This document shows positions 9,633 through 18,939 of a stretch of DNA of 64,000 nt, one piece after another. A program made the position numbers and the translations under genes. Within the stretch, counting starts at the first letter, position 1; every line of letters begins with the position of its first letter. The notes under the pieces are model-generated. The model worked only from the letters and a program-made list of their open reading frames with translations. It did no database searches and was not told the origin of the DNA. Source of the stretch: JAHEKB01 sp049115575 (lineage in GTDB: Bacteria; Bacteroidota; Bacteroidia; NS11-12g; UBA9320); the NCBI GenBank assembly GCA_049115575.1, contig JAGDZU010000002.1, forward strand, positions 628,156 to 692,155, in the 5' to 3' direction.

Positions 9633-10598
9633 TTACCAACCTAAAACTTTCGCAAATATGAGTGGCGCAACTATGGTTGCATCTGATTCTATAATGAATT
9701 TTGGTGTATCTACAGAAAGCTTACCCCAAGTGATTTTTTCATTTGGAATGGCCCCTGAATAGGAACCATAACTGGTAGTAGAATCTGAGATTTGACAAAA
9801 GTAAGACCAGAGTTCTGTCTGAATTTCTAGGTCTTGTTCAAGCATTGGCACCACACATATCGGAAAATCGCCTGCAATTCCACCTCCAATCTGAAAGAAT
9901 CCAATTTTTACTTCTTCCGTCTCTTCCTGATACCAATTGGCCAGGTAATTCATATACTCTATTCCACTTTTAACGGTAGAAACTTTAAGTTCTTGCTTGA
10001 GACAGTAGGAAGAAAATATATTGCCCAAAGTACTGTCTTCCCAACCCGGAACAACCATAGGGAGGTTTTTCTCTGCAGCCGCTAACAACCAGCTATCCTC
10101 AGGTGGGATTTGGTAGTATTCCTCCAAATCTTTATTTAAAAGCAATTGATAAAGGTATTCATGAGGGAAGTAACGCTCTTCCTTTTCCTCGGCATTACGC
10201 CAGACCTCAAAGATCTTTGATTGAATACGTCTAAATGCCTCCTCTTCAGGTATGCAAGTGTCCGTTACCCTATTCAATCCAGAATTCAACAACTCTTGCT
10301 CGTGTTCTGGAGTTAGATCTCTATAGGTTGGAATGCGCTGATAATGTTTGTGTGCCACCAGGTTCATCACATCTTCTTCTAAATTGGCACCAGTACATGA
10401 AATTGCATGTATTTTATCTTGCCTTATCATTTCGGCCAGGATTTTACCCAATTCGGCCGTACTCATTGCACCAGCGAGGGTTACCATCATTTTATTTCCC
10501 TGTTCTATCTGATCAATATATTCATCGGCGGCATCTACCAAGGTTGCCGCATTGAAATGTAAAAAGTAATGGTCTATAAAATTGCTAATTGGTTTCAT
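9633..10598 (-). CDS. Deoxyhypusine synthase-like protein
   Basis: A 321-residue member of the deoxyhypusine synthase fold family. In archaea and eukaryotes the enzyme moves an aminobutyl group from spermidine to a lysine of IF5A using NAD; bacteria lack IF5A, so the substrate must differ (homospermidine synthesis is one known use of this fold). Visible motifs are LAGAMSTAELGKIL (NAD site), SCTGANLEEDV, and SGAIPNEKITWGK with Lys293, which corresponds to the imine-forming lysine. The ATG overlaps the stop of the upstream decarboxylase (ATGA), so the two products are probably made together. A polyamine role is strongly suggested; the exact reaction is not. Confidence 0.85.
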   Translation of the reverse strand: MKPISNFIDHYFLHFNAATLVDAADEYIDQIEQGNKMMVTLAGAMSTAELGKILAEMIRQDKIHAISCTGANLEEDVMNLVAHKHYQRIPTYRDLTPEHEQELLNSGLNRVTDTCIPEEEAFRRIQSKIFEVWRNAEEKEERYFPHEYLYQLLLNKDLEEYYQIPPEDSWLLAAAEKNLPMVVPGWEDSTLGNIFSSYCLKQELKVSTVKSGIEYMNYLANWYQEETEEVKIGFFQIGGGIAGDFPICVVPMLEQDLEIQTELWSYFCQISDSTTSYGSYSGAIPNEKITWGKLSVDTPKFIIESDATIVAPLIFAKVLGW

Positions 10599-12013
10599 GA
10601 GATCTGATATCCTAAATGTTTGAGCATGTCATTTGAGTTCTGTTCTTCGGCTATAAGTTCATCTTGTAGATTACCATGGGCGTCTTTGCTTATACGTATC
10701 CTCTTTGGAGCAGGTAGCAGACAATGCTTAATTCCACCATCTCCACTTAGACTATCTTGATAAGCTCCTGTATTAAAAAAGCAGATGTACAATTTATCTT
10801 CTGGATCAATTTCTGGTAGATAGATGGCATTAACATGCTGCTCCGAATTGTAATAATCATCGCTATCACAAGTAAGGCCGCCTAGAAGCACTCGCTCGTA
10901 TTTATTATTCCATCTATTTAAAGGAAGCATAATAAAGCGTTCGTTAATGGCCCACGAATCGGGAAGCGTGGTCATAAAAGAACCGTCTATCATATTCCAG
11001 CGCTCTCTGTCATTCTGTTGTTTCTGATCCAGTATTGAGTATATAACACCGCCACTTTCACCAACCGTGAAACTGCCAAACTCAGTAAAGATATTGGGTT
11101 CTGGAATATTCTGTTGATCACAGTGGTTTTTAATCTGACCTACAATTTCCTTCACCATGTATTCATAGTCGTAGTCAAAATTCAACGAGCGTTTGATTGG
11201 AAACCCTCCTCCTATATTTAGATGCTCCAACTCATTACACACTTTCTTGAGTTGGGTGTATACCGTAGTGCATTTGAGCAATTCGTTCCAATAGTAGGCG
11301 GTATCTCGTATTCCCGTATTAATGAAGAAATGAAGCATGTTTAACTCTATGTTCTCCATTTTGCTAATGTGTTCCTCATAGAACGGAACTATTGATTTAT
11401 AACCAATTCCCAATCTAGAGGTATAAAATTCAAACTTTGGTTCTTCTTCAGAAGCAATACGAATTCCAATCTTAATTTTGGATTTGGCTCGTTGATTTAG
11501 TTCTTCTAGCTCCTTCATATTGTCTAGTATCACTAAGATATTCTCAAAACCCATTTCAATAAGACTAAAAATTCGGTCTAAATAGGCCTTGGTCTTATAG
11601 CCATTACAGATGATATAAATTTTCTTGCTGAGCTTGCCTTGATTGAATAATTGGAGAATAATGTCTAAATCAAATGCAGAGGAAGTTTCTAAGTGTACCT
11701 CGTTTCTAATAGCTTCTTCTACTACATGGCTAAAGTGAGAACTTTTGGTACAATAACAATAGTGATATTTTCCTCTGTATTGATGGTTATCAAATGCAGA
11801 TTTGAACCATGATCTGGCTCTTTGGATGTTTTCAGAAATCTTTGGGAGGTAAGTAAACCTCAAAGGTGTTCCGTATTTCTTAGCTAGGGATTTGAGTTCA
11901 ATACCCTCATATAACAAATCTCCATTTGTACTGACGTCGAATTCACTTTTAGGAAATTCAAATGTTTGACTAATCAGTTCTATGTATTTATTCTTCAAAG
12001 CCGGATCTCTCAT
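10595..12013 (-). CDS. Arginine decarboxylase-like PLP enzyme (alanine racemase fold)
   Basis: A 472-residue enzyme of the type III (alanine racemase-fold) decarboxylases, the Bacteroidota group usually called arginine decarboxylase. The PLP lysine is Lys90 in YCTKSSHF; later motifs are LNIGGGFPI (phosphate grip) and LTCDSDD near the C-terminus, the active-site cysteine/aspartate of this family. It would make agmatine from arginine; diaminopimelate or carboxyspermidine decarboxylation are alternatives within the fold. I chose ATG 12013 over an upstream TTG. The gene is coupled to the DHS-like gene and divergent from uvrA. Confidence 0.83.
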   Translation of the reverse strand: MRDPALKNKYIELISQTFEFPKSEFDVSTNGDLLYEGIELKSLAKKYGTPLRFTYLPKISENIQRARSWFKSAFDNHQYRGKYHYCYCTKSSHFSHVVEEAIRNEVHLETSSAFDLDIILQLFNQGKLSKKIYIICNGYKTKAYLDRIFSLIEMGFENILVILDNMKELEELNQRAKSKIKIGIRIASEEEPKFEFYTSRLGIGYKSIVPFYEEHISKMENIELNMLHFFINTGIRDTAYYWNELLKCTTVYTQLKKVCNELEHLNIGGGFPIKRSLNFDYDYEYMVKEIVGQIKNHCDQQNIPEPNIFTEFGSFTVGESGGVIYSILDQKQQNDRERWNMIDGSFMTTLPDSWAINERFIMLPLNRWNNKYERVLLGGLTCDSDDYYNSEQHVNAIYLPEIDPEDKLYICFFNTGAYQDSLSGDGGIKHCLLPAPKRIRISKDAHGNLQDELIAEEQNSNDMLKHLGYQIS

Positions 12014-12107
12014 GCAAATAAATACCAATAGGAACAGTCAAATTGATTTTTTTTTAAGATGCGTAAAAAAGGATAGTAGGAGGTAGAGCTAGTTCCGTTG
12101 AGATAGC

Positions 12108-12115
12108 TAATTTTG
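12108..12115 (+). promoter_or_regulatory. Bacteroidota -7 promoter element overlapping uvrA start
   Basis: TAATTTTG fits TAnnTTTG exactly. It overlaps the only in-frame TTG of uvrA (12113), so transcription from it would begin just inside the annotated reading frame. Confidence 0.45.
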
Positions 12116-14986
12116 CGGATTCTCAAAAACAGGCTTATCAACTCAGAAACAGAACAAATCAAGATTAAAGGTGCAAGAGAGCACAATCTCAAGAATGTGA
12201 ACTTAGACATACCGAGGCACAAACTTGTAGTGTTCACAGGTTTGAGTGGTAGTGGTAAATCCAGCCTGGCTTTTGATACCATTTTTGCCGAAGGACAAAG
12301 GCGGTATATGGAAACTTTTAGTGCTTACGCAAGACAGTTTGTTGGAGATATGAAGCGCCCAGACGTAGACAAGATTGAAGGTCTGAGTCCGGTTATTTCC
12401 ATTGAGCAGAAAACGGTAAGTAAAAATCCGAGAAGTACTGTTGGTACCATTACTGAAGTATATGATTTTCTGAGGTTATTGTATGCCAGAGCTGGGGAAG
12501 CCTATTCCTATCTCAGTGGTAATAGGATGAAGCGCTTTACAGAACAGGAAATTATAGACACTGTAAACTCAAAATTTAGCCTGAGTAATATAGTAGTTTT
12601 AACTCCTTTGATAAAGGGAAGAAAAGGTCATTACAGAGAGTTATTTGAGCAATATAGAAAAAGAGGATATACCAAAGTATATGTAGATGGGGAGTTACTA
12701 GATTTAGAACCCGCCATGCAAGTGGATCGCTATAAGATTCACGATATTGACTTGGTCATTGATAGAATTAGCCCGGAAGATGCAGGCAGTCATAGAATTA
12801 CCGAATCTGTCCGTTCAGCTCTGAAGTTAGGTAAAGGGGTCATGAGTATCTTGGATCCTAATACTAAGGAAAAAACACATTTCAGCAAGTTTATGATGGA
12901 CGTAGAAACAGGTCTGTCATATAATGAAGCGCAACCTAATTTATTCTCTTTCAATTCCCCATATGGGGCTTGTCCGAGCTGCGATGGATTAGGTACAGTA
13001 ACAGATGTTCTTAAGGAACACATCATCCCAAATCCAAAGTTGAGTATAAATAAGGGAGGTCTTGCACCTTTAGGTGAAGCCAAAGACAACTGGACATTTA
13101 CTCAATTAAAGGCCATGGCTAAGAAATGGAAGTTTTCTATGGCCAAACCTATTGAAGACCTCAGTGATGAGATAGTTGAAGCGATATTGAGGGGCACAGA
13201 GGAAAAATTTGAAGTAGAGTATAAAAACTCATCTGGCTATACTCAGCATTTTGAAACTAGATTTAAAGGAATCATTCCAAGTTTGATGAATGCCTATATG
13301 GAGAAAAGCAGTGGGCCGCTTGCGCGATGGGCAGACGAGTTTATGACTATTATCCCATGCGAGGAATGCAAGCAAGGTAGGCTAAATAAAGAGGCATTGT
13401 CTTACAAAATTGGAGGTTTGAATATTGCAGAATTAGCCAATCGCAGTATTGGAGATTTACATACCTGGTTAATTGATATAGAAGAGAAACTCAGTGAAAG
13501 ACAGCTCAGAATTGGAAGAGAGGTTTTAAAAGAGGTGCGAGAGCGAGTTCAATTCTTGGTAGATGTTGGACTGTCGTATTTAAGCTTAAATAATCCAGCG
13601 AGAACACTTTCTGGGGGTGAAGCCCAACGAATTAGGCTCGCAACACAGATTGGCTCTCAACTGGAAGAGGTGCTTTATATACTAGATGAACCTAGCATTG
13701 GACTACATCAAAGAGACAATCACAGATTGATTAATTCCTTAAAGGATTTAAGAGATTTAGGGAATTCTGTGATAGTAGTGGAACACGACAAGGACATGAT
13801 AGTGGAGAGTGATTTTGTGGTGGACATTGGTCCTAAGGCAGGTAAGGATGGAGGTGAGATAGTGGCAAGTGGTCCCTGGCAAGAAATTAAAGATCAAGGC
13901 ACTATGACCGCCGATTTTCTTGGAGGGCACAGAAGCATAGCCATCCCAAGCAAAAGGAGGCGAGGGAATAAATCCAAAATTGAGTTGAGTGGATGCTCGG
14001 GCAACAACCTTAAGAATGTAAAAGTTAGCTTTCCCTTGGGAAGATTGATTGCAGTGACTGGTGTTTCTGGTAGCGGTAAGTCGAGTTTGATTAATGAAAC
14101 TCTACACCCCATATTATCCCAGTTCGTTTATAGGTCTCATAAAAAGCCTTTGCCATTCAAGAACATTAAGGGTATAAACAATATAGACAAGGTAATTACT
14201 ATTGATCAATCCCCAATTGGAAGAACACCGAGATCAAACCCAGCGACCTATGTTGGATTTTTCAGCGACATCAGAAACTTATTTGCAGAAATACCCGAGG
14301 CAAAGATTAGGGGATATAAACCCGGTCGCTTTAGTTTCAATGTTAAAGGTGGTAGATGTGAAACTTGTGGTGGAGGTGGTCAGAAAGTGATTGAAATGAA
14401 TTTCCTTCCAGACGTACTGGTGGATTGTGAAACTTGTCAGGGCAAAAGATATAACAGGGAGACTTTAGAAATTAGATATAGAGCAAAATCCATTAGCGAT
14501 GTGTTGAACATGACGGTTCATGAAGCGGTTGAGTTCTTTGAATCCATCCCCTCTATTTATAGAAAGATCAAAGCACTCAGAGATGTGGGATTGGGATATA
14601 TCACTTTAGGTCAGAGCTCCACAACATTGTCCGGAGGAGAGGCCCAAAGGGTAAAGCTCGCTTCAGAGCTTTCTAAAATAAGTACAGGCAAGACATTTTA
14701 TATACTGGATGAGCCAACGACTGGCTTGCATTTCGAAGACATTGATCAACTTCTTAATGTCCTAAATTCTTTGGTAGATCTTGGCAATACCGTGCTAGTG
14801 ATTGAACACAATATGGATGTAATCAAAGTGGCGGATTGGATTATAGATCTTGGGCCAGAAGGTGGTTCAGGGGGAGGTGAGGTATTGAATGCCGGTACTC
14901 CAGAAAAAATTGTTGCAGACGATATTGGCTATACGGCTAAATTCCTCAAGGAAGAACTCGAGCAAGGAAAAGCTCAATCCTTATAA
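12113..14986 (+). CDS. uvrA: Excinuclease ABC subunit A
   Basis: Damage-recognition ATPase of nucleotide excision repair. About 957 residues: the first Walker A GLSGSGKSS (43-51), zinc module CPSCDGLG...CEEC, ABC signature LSGGE, ILDEPSIGLHQRD Walker B, then the second half with GVSGSGKSS, zinc module CETCGGGG...CETCQG, LSGGE and ILDEPTTGLHFED. All are intact. The start is odd: no ATG or GTG lies in frame near the conserved KIKGAREHNLKNV, only TTG 12113 and ATT/ATC codons, and a TAnnTTTG element covers that TTG. Translation may start from a rare codon. The 3' end overlaps lptD by six bases. Confidence 0.96.
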   Translation: MRILKNRLINSETEQIKIKGAREHNLKNVNLDIPRHKLVVFTGLSGSGKSSLAFDTIFAEGQRRYMETFSAYARQFVGDMKRPDVDKIEGLSPVISIEQKTVSKNPRSTVGTITEVYDFLRLLYARAGEAYSYLSGNRMKRFTEQEIIDTVNSKFSLSNIVVLTPLIKGRKGHYRELFEQYRKRGYTKVYVDGELLDLEPAMQVDRYKIHDIDLVIDRISPEDAGSHRITESVRSALKLGKGVMSILDPNTKEKTHFSKFMMDVETGLSYNEAQPNLFSFNSPYGACPSCDGLGTVTDVLKEHIIPNPKLSINKGGLAPLGEAKDNWTFTQLKAMAKKWKFSMAKPIEDLSDEIVEAILRGTEEKFEVEYKNSSGYTQHFETRFKGIIPSLMNAYMEKSSGPLARWADEFMTIIPCEECKQGRLNKEALSYKIGGLNIAELANRSIGDLHTWLIDIEEKLSERQLRIGREVLKEVRERVQFLVDVGLSYLSLNNPARTLSGGEAQRIRLATQIGSQLEEVLYILDEPSIGLHQRDNHRLINSLKDLRDLGNSVIVVEHDKDMIVESDFVVDIGPKAGKDGGEIVASGPWQEIKDQGTMTADFLGGHRSIAIPSKRRRGNKSKIELSGCSGNNLKNVKVSFPLGRLIAVTGVSGSGKSSLINETLHPILSQFVYRSHKKPLPFKNIKGINNIDKVITIDQSPIGRTPRSNPATYVGFFSDIRNLFAEIPEAKIRGYKPGRFSFNVKGGRCETCGGGGQKVIEMNFLPDVLVDCETCQGKRYNRETLEIRYRAKSISDVLNMTVHEAVEFFESIPSIYRKIKALRDVGLGYITLGQSSTTLSGGEAQRVKLASELSKISTGKTFYILDEPTTGLHFEDIDQLLNVLNSLVDLGNTVLVIEHNMDVIKVADWIIDLGPEGGSGGGEVLNAGTPEKIVADDIGYTAKFLKEELEQGKAQSL

Positions 14987-17551
14987 ATCCCACCAGCTTC
15001 TTCTTCTGTTGAGTTTAAGATCTTGTAGAGTGCTGGATTTTACCTTTAGGGAGAATTCAAAAGATTGGCGAATAATTGGAAACCAGCTAAAACTGAATTC
15101 CCAACAGTGTAAGTTTCTATAAAAATCAAATGAAGTTAGCGCAAGTGATTTTGTAGAGATATCATAACCCGTTTTCATTCCAATTTTCCAGTTCTCTGTG
15201 ATTGATAGATCCCCATCTATTGTTATCAATTGTTCAATTTTCTTATCGCCGTAAAAGGGGTTGGTTGTAACCAGACTATAATTCAAATTCAAGCTCCAAG
15301 GAATATTAAAGTCTATATAATCACCTAAATTATTATTGATAAACTCTAAATCATCTTGATTCACATTAGAATTGTCTTTTTTCTTAAATGCCTGCGGGTT
15401 CAGGTTAGTGGAAATTGTTAATCTGTTGGAACTTAAACGTGCCAATCTATTTCTGGTGCTCCAGAGGTATTCATTCACCTTTCTAATAATACCTCCAGTA
15501 GAATCGTAGTGATATGGGTCTAAAGTTCCATTGAACACTATTCTTATCTTGTTCAAAATGGTGGTGTTGCCACTTAAACTAATGTTTCTTAGATTGATGG
15601 AATCGGCGAGAAAATTATATCCGGTGGAGATATTAAAGCTTTCTACAAGTTTTATCTTTTTAATACCTCCATTGGCTGTGTCTTTAGCCGTGCGCACTTT
15701 CATTTCTAAATTATTCCCCAATGCAAAATTTATAGCACCTTGGGCAGCAGATCTGGGTCTACCAAGTATGCCCGCCTCATATATGCTGAACTCGTCTATA
15801 GTTCCTGCAGTGTCTACCTGAACAGAGAAATATCCATTGGCCTCGCCAGTGCTAAAGTCAGGATTCCAACTCGCTCCAATTCTGGGTCTCATCACATGTC
15901 TTATGGCTCTGAGCTTCCCTTTCTTAAATTCCTTATATCCATAGAGTATGGTTGAAATGCTGATAGAGGTGGAGTATTCATGAACTCTACTGAACCCTGG
16001 AATGGTATTATCTGTTTTAACTGTGCTGTCTGTTGGGTCCCAAGTCTTGCTGGTAGTTTTAAAATACCAATACTCTTTAAATTGAAAACTCGGACTAAGA
16101 GTCAACCATTTTAGAGCCTTAAATGATGTGTTCAATGGAATGGAGTGAGTTACACCATTATTAAAGCTGTCTAATGCTTCTCTTTTGAAAAGGCTTTCTT
16201 CTTTAACCTTTAGTTCATTTCTAAAGTTTCCTGCATAGGAGAAACCAAAATTTCTAACAAAGCTTCTCAACGTTTTATTACCTATAACAGCCTTGGAAAA
16301 AGGCATTTGTCTGCCAAGGTTGGCAGTGAATTCTGGCAATGTTAAATCCACATCTTTCCTTGATAGGTCTTGATAAATGTTGGAAGTAACAGACAAATTC
16401 AACTTGTTGTTGAATAGTGATTTGCCATAATTAATACTCGATGTAGAGGTGGTACTAATAATGTCGTTATAGTTAATTGTGTTGTTTTTGAGATAATTGC
16501 TGGTAACAAAATTCACGTTGGCACCAAAGGAACTGCCAGGTTTGGCCTTGGCATCTTGGGTATAACTCCACCTTACTTTAATATCGTTAGATACAGAATA
16601 GGAAGATGGAATTTCCGGTTCTCCAACCTCATTAAGATTATAGCTTATGCTAAAATTCCCTCGGTATTTATACCTCTTATTATATGTGCTGTTGGCGGAA
16701 ATACCCCAGCTACCTCTAAAATAGTAATCGCCTTTAACTTGGAGGTCAATGTAATCGTTAATAGGAAAGTAATAACCTAAACCTCTTAAGTAGAAGCCCC
16801 TATCGGGTGATTCACCAAAACTGGGAAATATAAGACCATGTGCCTTTTTTTCTGGTATTGGAAAAAAACCAAAAGGAACAAACAAAGGAGTACTAATATT
16901 TTCAATGACCAAATGAGCAGGGCCAGTTACAATTTGCTTTTTGGGTATGACCTTTATTTTGTTGGATTGTATGTAGAAATGTGGGTCGGGTAGATTACAA
17001 GTTGTAAAGCGTGCTCTTTTAACATAAATGTTTTCTAGGCTATCTCTTAGCACCTTATCTCCATGTATGTAGCCATCCTTTTCTGTAGTAAGCACACCCA
17101 TGGAAAGCCCCTTTCTGCTTTCAAAATTGTACTTCATGGTATCTGCTTCATACACCTTTCCGTCGTCTGTAAATTGAGGTCTACCCACATAACGATTGTT
17201 AGAATCATTGACTATACCTGTTGCGTAGAGTGTTTTTGATCTGAAATCAACCTCTATATAGTCGGCTTCAAGCCTGATATCTTGAAAAGTAATCCAGGCA
17301 TTACCATATAATCTGGCTTTTTGCTCTTTCATGCCAAAGACTATAGAATCTTTGGCCTCGTATTCCACTATATCTTCTAAAGCTGATTTGTTATGGGCTA
17401 AAGAAATTTGCAGAGAGTCTTTTTGTGTACTGTCTTTTACAATACCTAAGGGTCTTTGTTCTAGACTGTCTTGAATTTGCGCTTGACTAGAATTGAAAAC
17501 CAAACCCAAGGTAATTCCTAAACATAAGCGAATCATGTTGGTCTTAAACAT
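14981..17551 (-). CDS. lptD: LPS assembly outer-membrane protein LptD/OstA-like
   Basis: About 856 residues from ATG 17551 (ATG 17536 also possible; a longer frame to 17590 adds charged residues ahead of the signal peptide). After the signal peptide (ending near NSSQA) comes an OstA/LptA-like beta-jellyroll region (about residues 50-250: ARLYGNAWITFQDIRLEADYIEVD). A long outer-membrane barrel follows, ending in strands such as SFEFSLKVKSS. It should insert lipopolysaccharide into the outer leaflet. A near-match promoter (TTCATTTG, 17622-17615 minus) lies upstream. Divergent from the MCE gene, another envelope lipid-transport protein, as in many Bacteroidota. The gene symbol rests on family likeness. 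Confidence 0.87.
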   Translation of the reverse strand: MFKTNMIRLCLGITLGLVFNSSQAQIQDSLEQRPLGIVKDSTQKDSLQISLAHNKSALEDIVEYEAKDSIVFGMKEQKARLYGNAWITFQDIRLEADYIEVDFRSKTLYATGIVNDSNNRYVGRPQFTDDGKVYEADTMKYNFESRKGLSMGVLTTEKDGYIHGDKVLRDSLENIYVKRARFTTCNLPDPHFYIQSNKIKVIPKKQIVTGPAHLVIENISTPLFVPFGFFPIPEKKAHGLIFPSFGESPDRGFYLRGLGYYFPINDYIDLQVKGDYYFRGSWGISANSTYNKRYKYRGNFSISYNLNEVGEPEIPSSYSVSNDIKVRWSYTQDAKAKPGSSFGANVNFVTSNYLKNNTINYNDIISTTSTSSINYGKSLFNNKLNLSVTSNIYQDLSRKDVDLTLPEFTANLGRQMPFSKAVIGNKTLRSFVRNFGFSYAGNFRNELKVKEESLFKREALDSFNNGVTHSIPLNTSFKALKWLTLSPSFQFKEYWYFKTTSKTWDPTDSTVKTDNTIPGFSRVHEYSTSISISTILYGYKEFKKGKLRAIRHVMRPRIGASWNPDFSTGEANGYFSVQVDTAGTIDEFSIYEAGILGRPRSAAQGAINFALGNNLEMKVRTAKDTANGGIKKIKLVESFNISTGYNFLADSINLRNISLSGNTTILNKIRIVFNGTLDPYHYDSTGGIIRKVNEYLWSTRNRLARLSSNRLTISTNLNPQAFKKKDNSNVNQDDLEFINNNLGDYIDFNIPWSLNLNYSLVTTNPFYGDKKIEQLITIDGDLSITENWKIGMKTGYDISTKSLALTSFDFYRNLHCWEFSFSWFPIIRQSFEFSLKVKSSTLQDLKLNRRRSWWDL

Positions 17552-17740
17552 ATAGGGTATTCGACTGTATATTTCTACAAAGTCTTTCAAGCTTTATCGG
17601 TGTTGAAACTCTTGCAAATGAACGCTTTAATTCTCTCAATTGCCTAACATTTAGTCGTAGTAATGGCACAATAGAACGTTAGATTGGACGTTGTATTTTG
17701 TCTGATGATAAAAGCCACGTGAAAATGGTGCTCTGAATCT

Positions 17741-17748
17741 TATATTTG
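17741..17748 (+). promoter_or_regulatory. Bacteroidota -7 promoter element for MCE gene
   Basis: TATATTTG fits TAnnTTTG, 24 bases before the ATG, followed by an A-rich leader typical of Bacteroidota initiation. Confidence 0.6.
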
Positions 17749-17771
17749 AAGCCCAAAGGAAAAATCAAAAA

Positions 17772-18731
17772 ATGAAGATAAGCAAGGAAGTAAAAGTTGG
17801 AGTTTTAGCAACCATGGCCATTGCCATGTTTGTTATAGGCTTTAATTATCTGAAAGGACAGAACATATTTACTTCATCTAATAACTACTATGGTGTGTAC
17901 AAGAAAATTGATGGATTATTTGAATCCAATCCGGTTCTTGTAAATGGTTATAAGGTAGGGCATGTGAGTGAGGTGAGTATGGATAACAAGACTTTGGAAT
18001 TAACCGTAGAGATTTCAGTTCCAGTAGACATACATGTTCCCTTGAATTCCAAAATGAGAATCGTGAATAATGATATGATTGGTTCCAAAGCCATTGAACT
18101 AATTTTGGGAGACACCAATGTCTTGGCAAAAGACGGCGCTGTTTTGATTTCGGAGCAAGATGCGGGAATTACTGAAGCAATAAGCAGTGTGCTCACACCT
18201 CTTAGTCAAAGTATAAATAGGGTAATAGGAGATATTGACACAGCAGTGTCTGGTGCTGATTTGGAAACTACCTTAACAGATGCTTCTTTAGCTTTAAGAT
18301 CATTTAAAGAAACCGCAGATAAGTTAAATAGAATGTTAGATGGCAAAGACGAACAATTTGATCAGATATTTCTAAATGTAGAGAAAACCACATCTGATTT
18401 AAAAGGTTTGGCACCTAAGATAGACAGCATTGCATCTCAACTAGAAAGAACAAGTTCTTCTATTGCAAAAATTGAAATTGCAGAGACGGTTGAAGAGATA
18501 AATAAATTGGTTTTGGAGTTGAATAAAACAACATTAGCAATTAACAATGGAGAAGGGAGCTTGGGTAAATTATTGAACGAGGATGAGCTCTATGAACATT
18601 TAGACGCTACGATTGTTCAATTAAAAAGTTTGTTGGAAGACATTGAAAAATATCCAAGTAGATATACTGGAATTACCAAAGGCCAACGCAAAAGAGCTGA
18701 TAAAGAGAAGGATAAAGACGAGACAAATTAA
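17772..18731 (+). CDS. MlaD/MCE family lipid-transport protein
   Basis: A 319-residue protein with one N-terminal transmembrane helix (about 9-27), a single MCE domain (about 37-115: GVYKKIDGLFESNPVLVNGYKVGHVSEV), and a long helical, coiled-coil-like C-terminal region ending in a lysine-rich tail. MCE proteins form hexameric rings that carry phospholipids across the periplasm, usually with an MlaE/MlaF ABC transporter, which is not in this window. It sits beside lptD, consistent with envelope lipid homeostasis. The start is supported by the promoter at 17741 and a long A-rich leader. Confidence 0.9.
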   Translation: MKISKEVKVGVLATMAIAMFVIGFNYLKGQNIFTSSNNYYGVYKKIDGLFESNPVLVNGYKVGHVSEVSMDNKTLELTVEISVPVDIHVPLNSKMRIVNNDMIGSKAIELILGDTNVLAKDGAVLISEQDAGITEAISSVLTPLSQSINRVIGDIDTAVSGADLETTLTDASLALRSFKETADKLNRMLDGKDEQFDQIFLNVEKTTSDLKGLAPKIDSIASQLERTSSSIAKIEIAETVEEINKLVLELNKTTLAINNGEGSLGKLLNEDELYEHLDATIVQLKSLLEDIEKYPSRYTGITKGQRKRADKEKDKDETN

Positions 18732-18799
18732 TGACCCAAGTCTCACAATAAATATTGGTTATAGTTGTTTATACATTTATAGTTAACAAAAACTTAACA

Positions 18800-18913
18800 G
18801 TCGTTTGTGATAATCAAAAAATGGATTATTCTTGCGGCATCAATCCCTTAGAAAAGTAAATCTTTTAGTAATAATAAGGTTAGGGAAAAGCGGACACTGT
18901 CCGCTTTTTTTTT
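18800..18913 (+). ncRNA. Candidate small RNA or micropeptide transcript with terminator
   Basis: Between the MCE gene and the cytochrome gene is a short unit that ends in a strong intrinsic terminator (18886-18913). It holds an inverted repeat ATAATC/GATTAT (18810-18815 and 18824-18829) that encloses an ATG. That ATG (18821) begins a 12-codon frame reading MDYSCGINPLEK, ending with TAA at 18859, and is preceded by an A-rich stretch. It could be a small regulatory RNA, a micropeptide message, or only the 3' untranslated region of the MCE gene. No clear TAnnTTTG element precedes it. Confidence 0.3.
18886..18913 (+). terminator. Intrinsic terminator
   Basis: Perfect stem AAAAGCGGAC / GTCCGCTTTT with loop ACT, followed by a run of nine T. 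It ends either the MCE transcript or the short unit at 18800. Confidence 0.85.
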
Positions 18914-18939
18914 GCTCACTTTTGCGTATTTTCGATTTC

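Noticed and set aside
18832..18939. N-terminal extension of the cytochrome lipoprotein
   Set aside because: It crosses a strong terminator and lacks a signal; ATG 18940 gives a proper lipobox.
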